Assembly (NCBI RefSeq): GCF_902726655.1 | Contig: NZ_CACVAN010000001.1 | Location: 2,914,001 to 2,978,000, forward strand | Direction of reading: 5' to 3' | Source: Virgibacillus ihumii | GTDB taxonomy: Bacteria; Bacillota; Bacilli; Bacillales; Amphibacillaceae | DNA length: 64,000 nt | Part shown: one piece after another, positions 51,996-60,635 of the stretch | Position numbering within the stretch: position 1 is the first letter of the stretch | Layout of the letters: every line of letters begins with the position of its first letter | Position numbers and translations under genes: made by a program | Notes under the pieces: generated by a model | The model's input: the letters and a program-made list of their open reading frames with translations, nothing else | The model's database searches: none | Told to the model about the DNA's origin: nothing

Positions 51996-52106
51996 GTGGA
52001 CACTTTTGTGCAAATATCACCTTTTTTTGTGCAAGGAATAATTTTAGCAGCTGTAGTTTATATAGTGATAAGAATCCTTGAAAAATCACAGAAAAACAAA
52101 AAGTAA
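51996..52106 (+). CDS. Very small membrane protein (36 aa)
   Basis: GTG start 7 bases behind GAGGGGG. It reads MDTFVQISPFFVQGIILAAV, continuing as one hydrophobic helix to about residue 29, then a basic tail (EKSQKNKK). Single-helix peptides of this form are common in Bacillaceae and seldom characterised. The good ribosome site is the main support. Confidence 0.5.
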   Translation: MDTFVQISPFFVQGIILAAVVYIVIRILEKSQKNKK

Positions 52107-52221
52107 TGGAAGTGCCTTTATTCTCGGGTAAGTAAACCTTACTAGCTAATAGCAGAAATGAGACTATTCCAGAAAAGGGCGGCAAGGAGATCTATTCAAT
52201 GAAATATTTTATAAAATAAAT

Positions 52222-52629
52222 TTGGTTAGTATGTTATATGCCCTTATCATATTTATTCCGATTCGATTTATGGGCGAATTATACAGGGTCAGTAGACTAA
52301 CCGGTTGGGAATTTAATACTGTACAGACAATAGGTTATATTGTTATCGTTATTGAATTTATAATTGGTACACTCCTTATCATATTCTTAACAAGAAATTT
52401 ACTGAGAGGTCGTAAGGCTAACTTTTGGACAGTAATCCTATGGGTTCCATATTTTGTTCTTTTTGTATATATAATTGCATCTTTGTTTCCGATAACATAT
52501 GAAGGTGATATGCTTAGCCCCGGAGCCGGTTTCATTATGATAGGTATATTAATGGTCTATCCCCTTTATGTTTTAATTATCAATTTCATAGGTTTCACAA
52601 GTGATGATAAAGGAATAAATACAGTCTAA
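52222..52629 (+). CDS. Four-helix membrane protein of unknown function
   Basis: 135 residues (or 132 from ATG at 52231). Helices are at about 3-18, 35-58, 70-92 and 104-125. There is no enzyme motif. The ribosome site is poor at both starts: the AAGGAG at about 52184 serves a six-codon frame MKYFIK that ends just before, so translation may be coupled to it. I recognise no family. Confidence 0.6.
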   Translation: MVSMLYALIIFIPIRFMGELYRVSRLTGWEFNTVQTIGYIVIVIEFIIGTLLIIFLTRNLLRGRKANFWTVILWVPYFVLFVYIIASLFPITYEGDMLSPGAGFIMIGILMVYPLYVLIINFIGFTSDDKGINTV

Positions 52630-52689
52630 ATTAAGTCCGTGCAGAATTTTATTTCAATAAGTGGTCGTTGCGTAAAACATTGTACTATG

Positions 52690-52758
52690 CCGATAACGGG
52701 CGCTTATCAGAAATAAGATAACGCCCGTTATTAGCTTATTGAGCCATTTTGCAGAAAG
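52690..52758 (+). repeat. Cassette-boundary element (rightmost of the main array)
   Basis: ATAACGGGCG and CGCCCGTTAT form a perfect 10-bp outer stem enclosing CTTAT/ATAAG. The second box GCTTATTGAGCCATTTTG follows. Best-paired copy of the set. Confidence 0.85.
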
Positions 52759-52764
52759 GTTCTG

Positions 52765-53017
52765 ATGGTTAATAATCGGGGTGTGGCTGGTCTCTTCCTG
52801 GCGGAGGCAGTTGAAAGGGGGGGGGCGTTTGAACAGGCAGTTATTCGCAAGGTTAAAGAAGAGGCAGGGTTAACAATAGAAGTTGAACATATTGTTTCGG
52901 TTAACGAAGCCTTTTTTAAGGAAAGGGATCACTACGCTTTGTTTACAACATTCAAAGCAAAAATAATTAACGGTAGCCCTGCGGCACTGCTTTTGGTGAA
53001 CTTTAATCAGATCAGAA
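52765..53017 (+). pseudogene. Nudix hydrolase remnant with damaged catalytic loop
   Basis: MVNNRG, then VERGGAFEQAVIRKVKEEAGL, which is most of a Nudix box (the expected REVKEETGL appears as RKVKEEAGL). The usual W-S-L-P-G-G before it is present only in another frame (52788-52805). A +2 indel and a +1 indel cancel out and leave AGLFLAE instead. The C-terminal half is replaced by a permease fragment. Almost surely inactive. Confidence 0.75.
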
Positions 53018-53332
53018 AGCAAAAATTTACGATGCGGTCACTATACCCTGTGGATGGGAAGAATGCTTACAAGTATACAAAAGGTTTTAATATTCTGGCC
53101 ATCATTGCATTTGCGTTAGGGATTTACAGGATATGTCCCCATTTATGACCCAAATAATGCGGTCCCAAGATCTCCAATTTTTCTTTTTACAACAGCGACT
53201 GAGTTTTCCGTCAGTATTAGTGGGACGTTTTTACTACTTGTTAAGCCGGTAAACCAATTAATCGGTACTTATGAAAAGACGTTAAGGAAGAAAAGAATAA
53301 AAAGAATGAGGTTTACTAAGGTAATGAGATAA
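53018..53332 (+). pseudogene. NCS1-type permease remnant, C-terminal part, frameshifted
   Basis: SLYPVDGKNAYKYTKGFNIL and AIIAFALG continue, after a frame change near 53125, into GYVPIYDPNNAVPRSPIFLF, TATEFSVSISGTFLLL and a basic tail ending RKKRIKRMRFTKVMR. This is the last ~100 residues of a purine/cytosine-type permease. It is joined in frame to the Nudix remnant, so the pair reads as one false 127-residue protein. Confidence 0.65.
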
Positions 53333-53413
53333 ACCATGTGTGGATCTAATATACTTAGTAGAAGTAGGAAAAGGACTAGGAGCAATAGGTCATCTAAGAG
53401 GTATCTGTAAATA

Positions 53414-53643
53414 ATTCAGGAAGAAATAGATATACTGAAAAAGGAAGCGGAAAATAGATATGAAAAAAATTATAAATATATTCCATTAAAATGTGTGCAG
53501 AAAACTCTGCACACATTTTTTCTTGTTCTCTTGATTGTTGATGTAGCAGGATTATTTCCAATTGGCATTAAATTTGCACTAATATTTTTAACGTTATTAA
53601 ACAAAGGAGGGAAAAATCTACATTCTAATAAAGTAGAAGGGTA
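53414..53643 (+). other. Open stretch, possible gene remnant
   Basis: A frame without a good start reads IIQEEIDILKKEAENRYEKN, then a hydrophobic stretch VLLIVDVAGLFPIGIKFALI. A perfect terminator hairpin lies in its middle, so the two halves probably belong to different decayed genes. Otherwise 53333-53758 shows nothing I can support. Confidence 0.3.
53488..53523 (+). terminator. Terminator hairpin, TGTGTGCAGA type
   Basis: AAAATGTGTGCAGA / TCTGCACACATTTT, 14-bp perfect stem and T-run. Related hairpins are at 57297 and 60151. Confidence 0.85.
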
Positions 53644-53758
53644 GAAGAAAACAGTTAGGGGTGGTAATTTGGAAACTCTATACATTAGTCGATGGTGACA
53701 AAACTACTGATGAGAGGATAGGTCATATTGGTATTTAAATATTAGAAGGAGAGAGAAT

Positions 53759-56700
53759 ATGTTCAATAAAAAGGGTTATACACTGATACTATTTTTAGGA
53801 TTAAGTTTGATGGTTTCTCTTTCAGTATCGACTGCATTTGCAAGTTCTTCGGAGAGTCCAAATAAAAATGATCATGAAAAGAAGGCGTCAATAAGTTCAC
53901 CTAATGGAAAAGTTCATTTGGATTTTGAACTGTCCGAGAATGGTAAACCACATTATGAGCTTTCCTATAAAGGGGAAGAACTTATTGAACCTTCCTCCCT
54001 GGGATTTGAGTTTAAAAATCAGAAGGCGTTAAAAGGCAGCTTTAAGATTGTGAAAACATCTATGAAAACGTTTAATAATACTTGGGAACCCGTATGGGGA
54101 GAAAAATCAAAAATAAGAAATCACTACAAGCAATTAACGATTTATTTACAAGAAAAAGAAGCTCCCAATAGAAAAATGAATTTAGTATTTAAGCTTTATA
54201 ATAATGGGGTAGGGTTTCGGTATGTCCTGCCCGAACAGGAAAATTTGGATAAAAACATCCGGATTACAGCTGAAAATACGGAATTCAAATTTTCCAGTGA
54301 CAATACCTCCTGGTGGATTCCTAATGACTGGAATAGCTATGAATATAACTATAAGAATACACCGTTAAGTGAAGTAGAAGAAGTTAGTACACCTTTTACA
54401 ATGAAAACACCTGAAGGTACTTTCCTTACTGTTCATGAAGCGGCACTTATTGATTATGCTGGCATGGCTTTAAAAAAGGTAGATGGGGAATCAACGACAC
54501 TGAAAAGTTATTTAGCCCCATGGCCAAATAGTAATGTCAAGGTTAAGAAGGATGCTTTGCCGGTGAAAACACCGTGGAGAACCATTCAAATAGGAGACGA
54601 TGCCGGTGACTTGGTAGAATCTGATATGATTTTAAATCTGAATGAGCCCAGTGCTTTAGAGGATACGTCATGGATTGAACCAATGAAATATATCGGGATT
54701 TGGTGGGAAATGATAAGTGGCGATTCTACTTGGGAATCAGGGCCAAAGCACGGTGCGACAACGGAAAATGCAAAAAAATACATCGATTTCGCTTATAAAT
54801 ATCTTGATTCTGAAAATCAAAATATTGGTCTGTTAGTTGAAGGATGGAATATAGGATGGGATGGAAATTGGATGGAAAATGGCGATGAATTTAGTTTCAC
54901 TCAACCTTATCCTGACTATAACTTAAAAGAAGTTGTCGAGTATGCGCAAGATCATGGTGTGTCCTATATTATGCACAATGAGACTTCTGGAAACATCATA
55001 AATTACGAAAAACAAATGGATGAAGCATATGATTTATATCAAGAATTAGGAATTCATGCTATTAAGAGCGGTTACGTAGCCGATAACGGAATGCATAATC
55101 CAGAAGACCAAAGTCACCATGGTCAATATATGGTTAATCATTATTTAGAAGCCGTGAAAAAGGCAGCTAAGCATCAAATAATGATTGATACCCATGAACC
55201 AATTAAGGGAACCGGCCTCCGTCGTACTTATCCTAATTGGATGAGTCGTGAAGGAGTTAGTGGAATGGAATATGCTGCTTTTGGCGACGATAACAATTTA
55301 CCTAAGCATTCGACAATCCTTCCATTTACAAGAATGATGGCTGGACCTATAGATTTTACACCGGGCATATTTGATGTGAAAACGTCAAACAATCCCAATA
55401 CTAGAGTCCTTACAACCCGTGCAAAACAATTGGCTTTGTATGTAACAATCAGCAGCGGGGTCCAGATGGTCGCGGATGAACCCAAAAACTATAAAGACGA
55501 AGACGGAAATATTTTACCAGCCTTTGAATTCATCAAAGATGTTCCAGTTACGTGGGATGACATCATTGTACCGAAAGCTAAAATTGGTGATTATGTCAGC
55601 ATCATCCGCCAAAAAGGAGAAGAATGGTATATCGGAAGTATCACGGATAAGCAAGCGAGAGACTTAGAAATAGATCTCGATTTCTTAGACAAGGGTAAAA
55701 AATATGTCGCAGAGATTTACTCGGATGGACCTAACGCGGACTGGAAAACGAACCCGAATCCGGTTTCAATAAAGAAAGCCATTGTGAAGTCCAATGACAC
55801 ATTCGTTGCGTCTCTTGCAGCTGGGGGCGGGCAGGCCGTCAGAATTTATCCAGCAAGTAAAAAAGAAATAGCAAAACTTCCAAATTATAAAGCAAAGAAA
55901 ATGAAGTTGTCTTATACACACGTTCCTGAGTCTATCCAATCAAATGATTCATTTGAAATAAAGGTAAATATTAGAAATAAAGGCAATGTCATCGTTGGAA
56001 AAAATTTAAAACTGCAAATTGATGGCAAAACAGTCGCAAAAAAGCATGTAAGAGTTGCTCCTGGAGGTACTGAGGAAATCAGATTCACCTATAATAAACT
56101 ATTTAAAACCGGTGATCACAGAATCAGTGTAAACGGATTACCTGCTAAAAAGATAACGGTAGAAAAGAAAAAAACAATATTTGAATACAGTAACTTTAGT
56201 GTATCAGCTCAAGATCAGACAATTACGGCAACAGCTGAAGTCACTAACTTTGGCAGCTATAAAGATGTGGCAGAAGTGCCGCTTTTTATTAATGAAGAAT
56301 TAGTCAAGAGGAAGAGGATTGAGGTACCTGCCCAAGCAGGGGGAGGAAGTAAAGATGTGACATTTACTTATTCAACTTCTGACAATATAGGTGTATATAA
56401 AGTGGCCATCGGTAATCTTGAGTCAAAGTTGGCAGCGTTACCTAAAATTGAACTTGCGGGTGGTTGGTTGTTCCACAAAGGGGACAATCTCGACTGGAAA
56501 GCACCAGGATACGACGATAGCGGGTGGCAAAAAGTAAACCTGCCGGCAAGTTGGGAAGAACACTCTAACTATACGGAAAATAATGTCTATGGCTGGTACC
56601 GGAAGGAGATTTTTATTCCTGAAGAGTGGAAAGGTCATTCATTGAAGGTAACTTTAGGAAAAATTGATGATATGGACGCGACCTATTTTAATGGCCAAAA

Positions 56701-57166
56701 GATTGGCCAATCTGGAAAGTTTCCAACTGGGGATGGTTGGGACGGAGCGAAAACGGCTTGGAATCAAATGAGGGAATATACTATTCCAGCTGATACTATA
56801 AAATACGGCCAGAATAATGTTATTAGTATTAGGGTATTTGATGGTACAGGTGGAGGCGGAATATATAGTGGACCGATTAAATCTATTAAGTTAGTTTCGG
56901 AAACAACTGCAACTAACTTGAAAATGCTTGTTCAGCGTTACAAGGAAACCGGTGAATTCGCAAATGACCGTGTTGCCCGTTCTTTACGCATTCACCTGGT
57001 TACAGTGAGCCGTTACGAAGAAAATGGTTCAGCTGAAAAAGTTGTTAAACACATGAAAGGTTTTAAACGTTTGCTGGACCATCAAAAAGGAAATGATTTG
57101 ATTTCTGAGAAAGCCTATAAGGTTCTCAAGGCTGATGCTGACTACCTGATTAAGAAGTGGCAATAG
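53759..57166 (+). CDS. Secreted multidomain GH97 glycoside hydrolase with FIMAH domain
   Basis: 1135 residues. Signal peptide at 1-29 (hydrophobic ILFLGLSLMVSLSVSTAFA, cleavage after AFA). GH97 N-terminal beta-sandwich (about 43-290), then the TIM barrel (about 300-590) with WWIPNDWNSYEYN, LLVEGWNIGWDGNW, MHNETSGNI and DTHEPIKGTGLRRTYPNWMSREG, and the GH97 C-terminal domain. Two CARDB-like domains follow (about 715-900), then a jelly-roll like the GH2 sugar-binding domain (about 905-1055) and a C-terminal FIMAH module (LVQRYKETGEF...KAYKVLKADADYLIKKW). Family members are alpha-glucosidases or alpha-galactosidases; the Glu residues fit the inverting glucosidase type. AGAAGGAGAGAG precedes the ATG. 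Confidence 0.88.
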   Translation: MFNKKGYTLILFLGLSLMVSLSVSTAFASSSESPNKNDHEKKASISSPNGKVHLDFELSENGKPHYELSYKGEELIEPSSLGFEFKNQKALKGSFKIVKTSMKTFNNTWEPVWGEKSKIRNHYKQLTIYLQEKEAPNRKMNLVFKLYNNGVGFRYVLPEQENLDKNIRITAENTEFKFSSDNTSWWIPNDWNSYEYNYKNTPLSEVEEVSTPFTMKTPEGTFLTVHEAALIDYAGMALKKVDGESTTLKSYLAPWPNSNVKVKKDALPVKTPWRTIQIGDDAGDLVESDMILNLNEPSALEDTSWIEPMKYIGIWWEMISGDSTWESGPKHGATTENAKKYIDFAYKYLDSENQNIGLLVEGWNIGWDGNWMENGDEFSFTQPYPDYNLKEVVEYAQDHGVSYIMHNETSGNIINYEKQMDEAYDLYQELGIHAIKSGYVADNGMHNPEDQSHHGQYMVNHYLEAVKKAAKHQIMIDTHEPIKGTGLRRTYPNWMSREGVSGMEYAAFGDDNNLPKHSTILPFTRMMAGPIDFTPGIFDVKTSNNPNTRVLTTRAKQLALYVTISSGVQMVADEPKNYKDEDGNILPAFEFIKDVPVTWDDIIVPKAKIGDYVSIIRQKGEEWYIGSITDKQARDLEIDLDFLDKGKKYVAEIYSDGPNADWKTNPNPVSIKKAIVKSNDTFVASLAAGGGQAVRIYPASKKEIAKLPNYKAKKMKLSYTHVPESIQSNDSFEIKVNIRNKGNVIVGKNLKLQIDGKTVAKKHVRVAPGGTEEIRFTYNKLFKTGDHRISVNGLPAKKITVEKKKTIFEYSNFSVSAQDQTITATAEVTNFGSYKDVAEVPLFINEELVKRKRIEVPAQAGGGSKDVTFTYSTSDNIGVYKVAIGNLESKLAALPKIELAGGWLFHKGDNLDWKAPGYDDSGWQKVNLPASWEEHSNYTENNVYGWYRKEIFIPEEWKGHSLKVTLGKIDDMDATYFNGQKIGQSGKFPTGDGWDGAKTAWNQMREYTIPADTIKYGQNNVISIRVFDGTGGGGIYSGPIKSIKLVSETTATNLKMLVQRYKETGEFANDRVARSLRIHLVTVSRYEENGSAEKVVKHMKGFKRLLDHQKGNDLISEKAYKVLKADADYLIKKWQ

Positions 57167-57197
57167 ATTTCTTAAGGGTGATACAAGGTAATAACTC

Positions 57198-57333
57198 CCT
57201 GTGGCAGGCGATGTCTTGTCACAGGGAATCCAAACAAATACGGGACGATGAAGCAGCGAAGATATGCCTTCCTTTTAATATGCCAGCTTCGCTTTTAAAA
57301 TGTGTGTAAAACTTCTGCGCACATTTTCTTTTA
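57198..57333 (+). terminator. Three hairpins downstream of the GH97 gene
   Basis: TCCCTGTG/CACAGGGA (57199), GCGAAG/CTTCGC (57256-57294, followed by TTTT), and AAAATGTGTG/CGCACATTTT (57297-57327, followed by CTTTT). The remaining 57334-57515 holds a possible degenerate boundary element (GGGGTCGCTGAATAAA near 57375) and no gene. Confidence 0.65.
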
Positions 57334-57515
57334 AAAAAGCGTAATTTGCGGTCCCGATTATTGTTAGCTAACCAGGGGTCGCTGAATAAATAAAATTCCC
57401 TGTTATCACAAGGATTTTAAAGGTTTTTATCGAATATGTTTGTATGCATTTTCGGACTTTTCTGCTAAAATGAAACGTGGACTATAACTAACAAACGAAC
57501 GGGGATCAGCATACT

Positions 57516-60152
57516 ATGAGTCGCATGATGGATATTTATAAACAGCTCGGTAAAGCAGGCGAAAACGGACTTAGTGCCGGTGACATCGGAGAACAACTGG
57601 ATATCGACCGTTCAACCGCCAGCCGTTATTTAAATGACCTGGTAAAAGCAAATAAAGCCGTGAAAATTTCAGGCAAGCCGGTAAAGTACGCATTTAAAGT
57701 ATCCGTCCCTAATCAATCTGCAGGTACAGATGTGATTGGAGCCGGCGATAGTCTGCAGCCTATTTTGCAAACAGGTATGGCAGCCTTTTTGTATCCGTCA
57801 AGACCACTGCCAATTTTGCTGACAGGTGAAACAGGCACAGGTAAATCCTACTTAGCAGAAACGTTGTCGGAAATGGCAATCGAAAAGTCGAAAGATAAAA
57901 AAGAAGCACCATTTATTGCTTTTAATTGTGCTGATTATGCACAGAATGTTGAATTGCTTGTTGGACAGATTTTCGGGATTAAAGAAGGTGCATTTACCGG
58001 TGCTGCCAGGGATAAAAAAGGGTTGGTCGAACAGGCAAATGGCGGGGTTCTTTTTCTTGACGAAATCCATCGTCTCCCGCCATCTGGACAGGAAATGTTA
58101 TTTTATCTTATGGATAAGGGTGTTTATCGCCGGCTGGGTGAGGCGACACAGGAACGCACTGCTAACATAGCTTTAATCGGTGCCACTACGGAGGATTCCC
58201 AAGATTACTTGCTATCAACACTATGGCGACGTTTTTCCGTTAAGTTAAATATTCCGCCACTCCGGGAACGAACCATCGCTGAGCGAGAGGCGCTGGTTGA
58301 ATATTTTCTAGCTGAAGAAGCCGCGAAAATGAACACATCCTTGGCCATTGAGGATAATTGTCATGATGCATTTTTGACGTATAATTGCCCGGGGAATATT
58401 GGTCAATTGAAAAGTGATATACAGATTGTCTGTGCCCGTGCTTACTTACGGTATATCAATGGGGAAGATGAGAAAGTTGTTATAAAAATGGAAGATTTCC
58501 CAGGTGAAGGTACTCCATCAGCTAAAGGGGAGCTGCAGGCTGTTCAGATGATTGAAGCGAAGAAATCGGGGGGAAAAGCCGCCTTCTCATTTCCGAATAT
58601 ATATCAGCGATTGGACAGGTCAGATGAAAATGAAAATGAAGATTCACAAACTGTTGTACTGAATTATATTCGGGATCTGACCGATAAGTATCAGCAGCCG
58701 GGTGGCCCGCAACAGGGGTGGCAAAAACTAATTGGCGATGACTTGTTATCCGCTTTAAAAAAGGCGGCGAACCAGTTAAAAGACAATCCGTCTGTAACTA
58801 TTCATGAAAATCAGCTGTATGTCATTGGGCTGCATTTGCAAAATTACCGCAACCATTTGAAGGGGGATGTGGCCAAAGCCCCGATACCGGTAATGGTTCA
58901 TCCAAATACAGCCTATCGTCAAGCGGCAAATCAGCTTGCTGAATACTTACAGAAATCTATTGGAATGAAGTTACCGACAGAAGAAGTCGAATTGATTGCA
59001 CATTTTTTGACACCTGACCAGCAGTATCAGCGGGAAGCGTCCCGTGAACAATCCATAGCAGTCATTCTGGTGACTCATGGGAAAACAACGGCATCATCCA
59101 TGGCAGAGGTAACAAACTATTTGCTTGGAAGTAATGTTATCCATGCGGTTGATATGCCGCTGAACATCTCTGCCACTGACACGTACGAACGGGTCAAACA
59201 TAAGATAAATGGGCTGAAACATACTAAAGGGGCACTAATACTCGTTGATATTGGTTCATTAATTACGATGGGTGATGCAATCAAGCATGAACTGGATGTA
59301 CCAATCAAAACGCTATCAAGTGTGAATTTGCCTATGATTTTGGAGGCTGGCAGGAAATCATTAACTTCCGATCAGACATTGGATGATGTGTATGATGCAG
59401 CAAAAAAAGCCATGTTTGCATTTATGGAAAAAGAACAGGAATCGGCAAATATTAAAAAGAAACGGCTGATTGCTACGGTATGCTTTACAGGTGAGGGTGC
59501 GGCGCAATTACTTGAGTCCTGGATTGAAAACCAGCTTTCCACATTTGATCAGGATGTGTTAATCCGCACGGTGCGAATCGATCCCAGTACGAAAGATACA
59601 TCAGTTCTTGATGATTTAAAAAGCTACTATGAAGTAATTGCAATTATTGGGACTGTACCGGTTTCCATTGATGGTATTCCATATATTCCGGCTTGGGAAC
59701 TGCTGCAGCAGGAGGGAATTTCCCGGATGCTGAAACTGCTGGAGATCACCCGGCAGTCAAAAATTCCTTCGGTGGAAGAAGGTGTTTCAACGGAGGAACT
59801 TTATGATCTGATTGTTCAGGGGCTTGGCGAAATTGTTACTTATGTTAACCCGAAAACCATTGCAGGAATTTTAAATAACCACATTCCTCCAATCCGTGAC
59901 TATTATAACTGGGACACAAACAGGGAACTGGGCATGTGGATGCATCTCAGTGTGTTAGTTGATCGGATTATTTCGGTTCGTGTAAAGGGGACCTTGGAGC
60001 AGTATATTTCTTCATTTCCAATTGATAACACGACGGCACTTATAGCTAAGGAACATAAGCTTTGGAATCCGCTTTTCCATAAAATCGAAGAAGCGTTTCA
60101 GGTCAAATTTACAAATGAAATAAAAAAAGAATTAGTTAAGCTTTCCCGATAA
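57516..60152 (+). CDS. LevR-type sigma-54-dependent PTS regulator
   Basis: 878 residues in the LevR order. Winged helix at 1-60 (GLSAGDIGEQLDIDRSTASRYL). AAA+ sigma-54 activator domain at about 75-330, with Walker A GETGTGKSYL, the GAFTGA loop that contacts sigma-54 and Walker B GGVLFLDEIH. PRD1 follows (about 400-505). The EIIA-Man-like domain has His in VILVTHGKTTASSMAEV (near 525), the EIIB-Gat-like domain CFTGEGAAQ (near 660), and PRD2 closes the protein (about 765-878). It is phosphorylated by the PTS and should activate the -24/-12 promoter just downstream. GGGGATC precedes the ATG. Confidence 0.93.
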   Translation: MSRMMDIYKQLGKAGENGLSAGDIGEQLDIDRSTASRYLNDLVKANKAVKISGKPVKYAFKVSVPNQSAGTDVIGAGDSLQPILQTGMAAFLYPSRPLPILLTGETGTGKSYLAETLSEMAIEKSKDKKEAPFIAFNCADYAQNVELLVGQIFGIKEGAFTGAARDKKGLVEQANGGVLFLDEIHRLPPSGQEMLFYLMDKGVYRRLGEATQERTANIALIGATTEDSQDYLLSTLWRRFSVKLNIPPLRERTIAEREALVEYFLAEEAAKMNTSLAIEDNCHDAFLTYNCPGNIGQLKSDIQIVCARAYLRYINGEDEKVVIKMEDFPGEGTPSAKGELQAVQMIEAKKSGGKAAFSFPNIYQRLDRSDENENEDSQTVVLNYIRDLTDKYQQPGGPQQGWQKLIGDDLLSALKKAANQLKDNPSVTIHENQLYVIGLHLQNYRNHLKGDVAKAPIPVMVHPNTAYRQAANQLAEYLQKSIGMKLPTEEVELIAHFLTPDQQYQREASREQSIAVILVTHGKTTASSMAEVTNYLLGSNVIHAVDMPLNISATDTYERVKHKINGLKHTKGALILVDIGSLITMGDAIKHELDVPIKTLSSVNLPMILEAGRKSLTSDQTLDDVYDAAKKAMFAFMEKEQESANIKKKRLIATVCFTGEGAAQLLESWIENQLSTFDQDVLIRTVRIDPSTKDTSVLDDLKSYYEVIAIIGTVPVSIDGIPYIPAWELLQQEGISRMLKLLEITRQSKIPSVEEGVSTEELYDLIVQGLGEIVTYVNPKTIAGILNNHIPPIRDYYNWDTNRELGMWMHLSVLVDRIISVRVKGTLEQYISSFPIDNTTALIAKEHKLWNPLFHKIEEAFQVKFTNEIKKELVKLSR

Positions 60153-60187
60153 TGTGTGCAAATAGTATTGCACACATTATTTTTTTG
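60151..60187 (+). terminator. Terminator of the regulator gene
   Basis: AATGTGTGCA / TGCACACATT stem and seven T. It overlaps the stop codon. Confidence 0.85.
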
Positions 60188-60277
60188 TGTTTTTTTACAA
60201 ACTTATAAAAACATTTTGTTCACCGAAATACTGAACTTATGGCACTTTTCTGCTTGTAAGTGCAGCCATCATTTATG

Positions 60278-60295
60278 TTGGCATGTTTTTTGCAT
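60278..60295 (+). promoter_or_regulatory. Sigma-54 promoter (-24/-12) of the PTS operon
   Basis: TTGGCATGTTTTTTGCAT: GG and GC are exactly 10 bases apart, as the sigma-54 consensus TGGCAC-N5-TTGC requires. It lies 95 bases before the first gene, directly downstream of a sigma-54 activator gene. Confidence 0.85.
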
Positions 60296-60389
60296 AAATA
60301 TATATGGTTGCGCGATGGTTATCCTTTCCTGTTATGTGTAACCGGAAGTATAGAAGGTAAAAACGTTGGATTAAAAAGGGGGGATTAAA

Positions 60390-60611
60390 ATGAAAAGGTT
60401 TTTATTTATATATGGACTTGTATTTTCAATGATTTGGATTGGTTATGGACTGTATTCTGTATTCACCAATCAGCCATCCGCTAATCTGATTCTGGGATTC
60501 GGTATAGCCTTTTCGGTCGTTATTTGTGCCGCAACTTGGTTTTCCTATTGGTTGATGGGGCACTATCAGAAAATTGATGCCATGGCAAAAAGAATTCTTG
60601 CCAAAAACTAA
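60390..60611 (+). CDS. Small two-helix membrane protein heading the PTS operon
   Basis: 73 residues: FLFIYGLVFSMIWIGYGLYSV (about 4-24) and ILGFGIAFSVVICAATWFSYW (about 34-54), then a basic tail (IDAMAKRILAKN). AAGGGGGGATT precedes the ATG. As the first gene behind the sigma-54 promoter and 24 bases before EIIB it is part of the operon. Its role in uptake or regulation is unknown. Confidence 0.75.
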   Translation: MKRFLFIYGLVFSMIWIGYGLYSVFTNQPSANLILGFGIAFSVVICAATWFSYWLMGHYQKIDAMAKRILAKN

Positions 60612-60635
60612 TACAATTAAAAGGAGAGATTCCAT

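Noticed and set aside
35338..52758. A classical integron
   Set aside because: No tyrosine-recombinase integrase gene is visible, and the elements lack the GTTRRRY core and R''-L''-L'-R' layout of attC sites. Only the general cassette logic is similar.
41343..52758. The boundary elements as plain terminators
   Set aside because: Only two or three copies are followed by T-runs, and several units have a separate good terminator before the element, as at 47371, 48167 and 49614.
35521..52758. A prophage or conjugative element
   Set aside because: No structural, replication, integrase or transfer genes are present; the only transposase belongs to the IS.
60248..60265. A second possible -24/-12 element (TGGCACTTTTCTGCTT)
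   Set aside because: GG and GC are 9 bases apart, not 10; the site at 60278 fits exactly.
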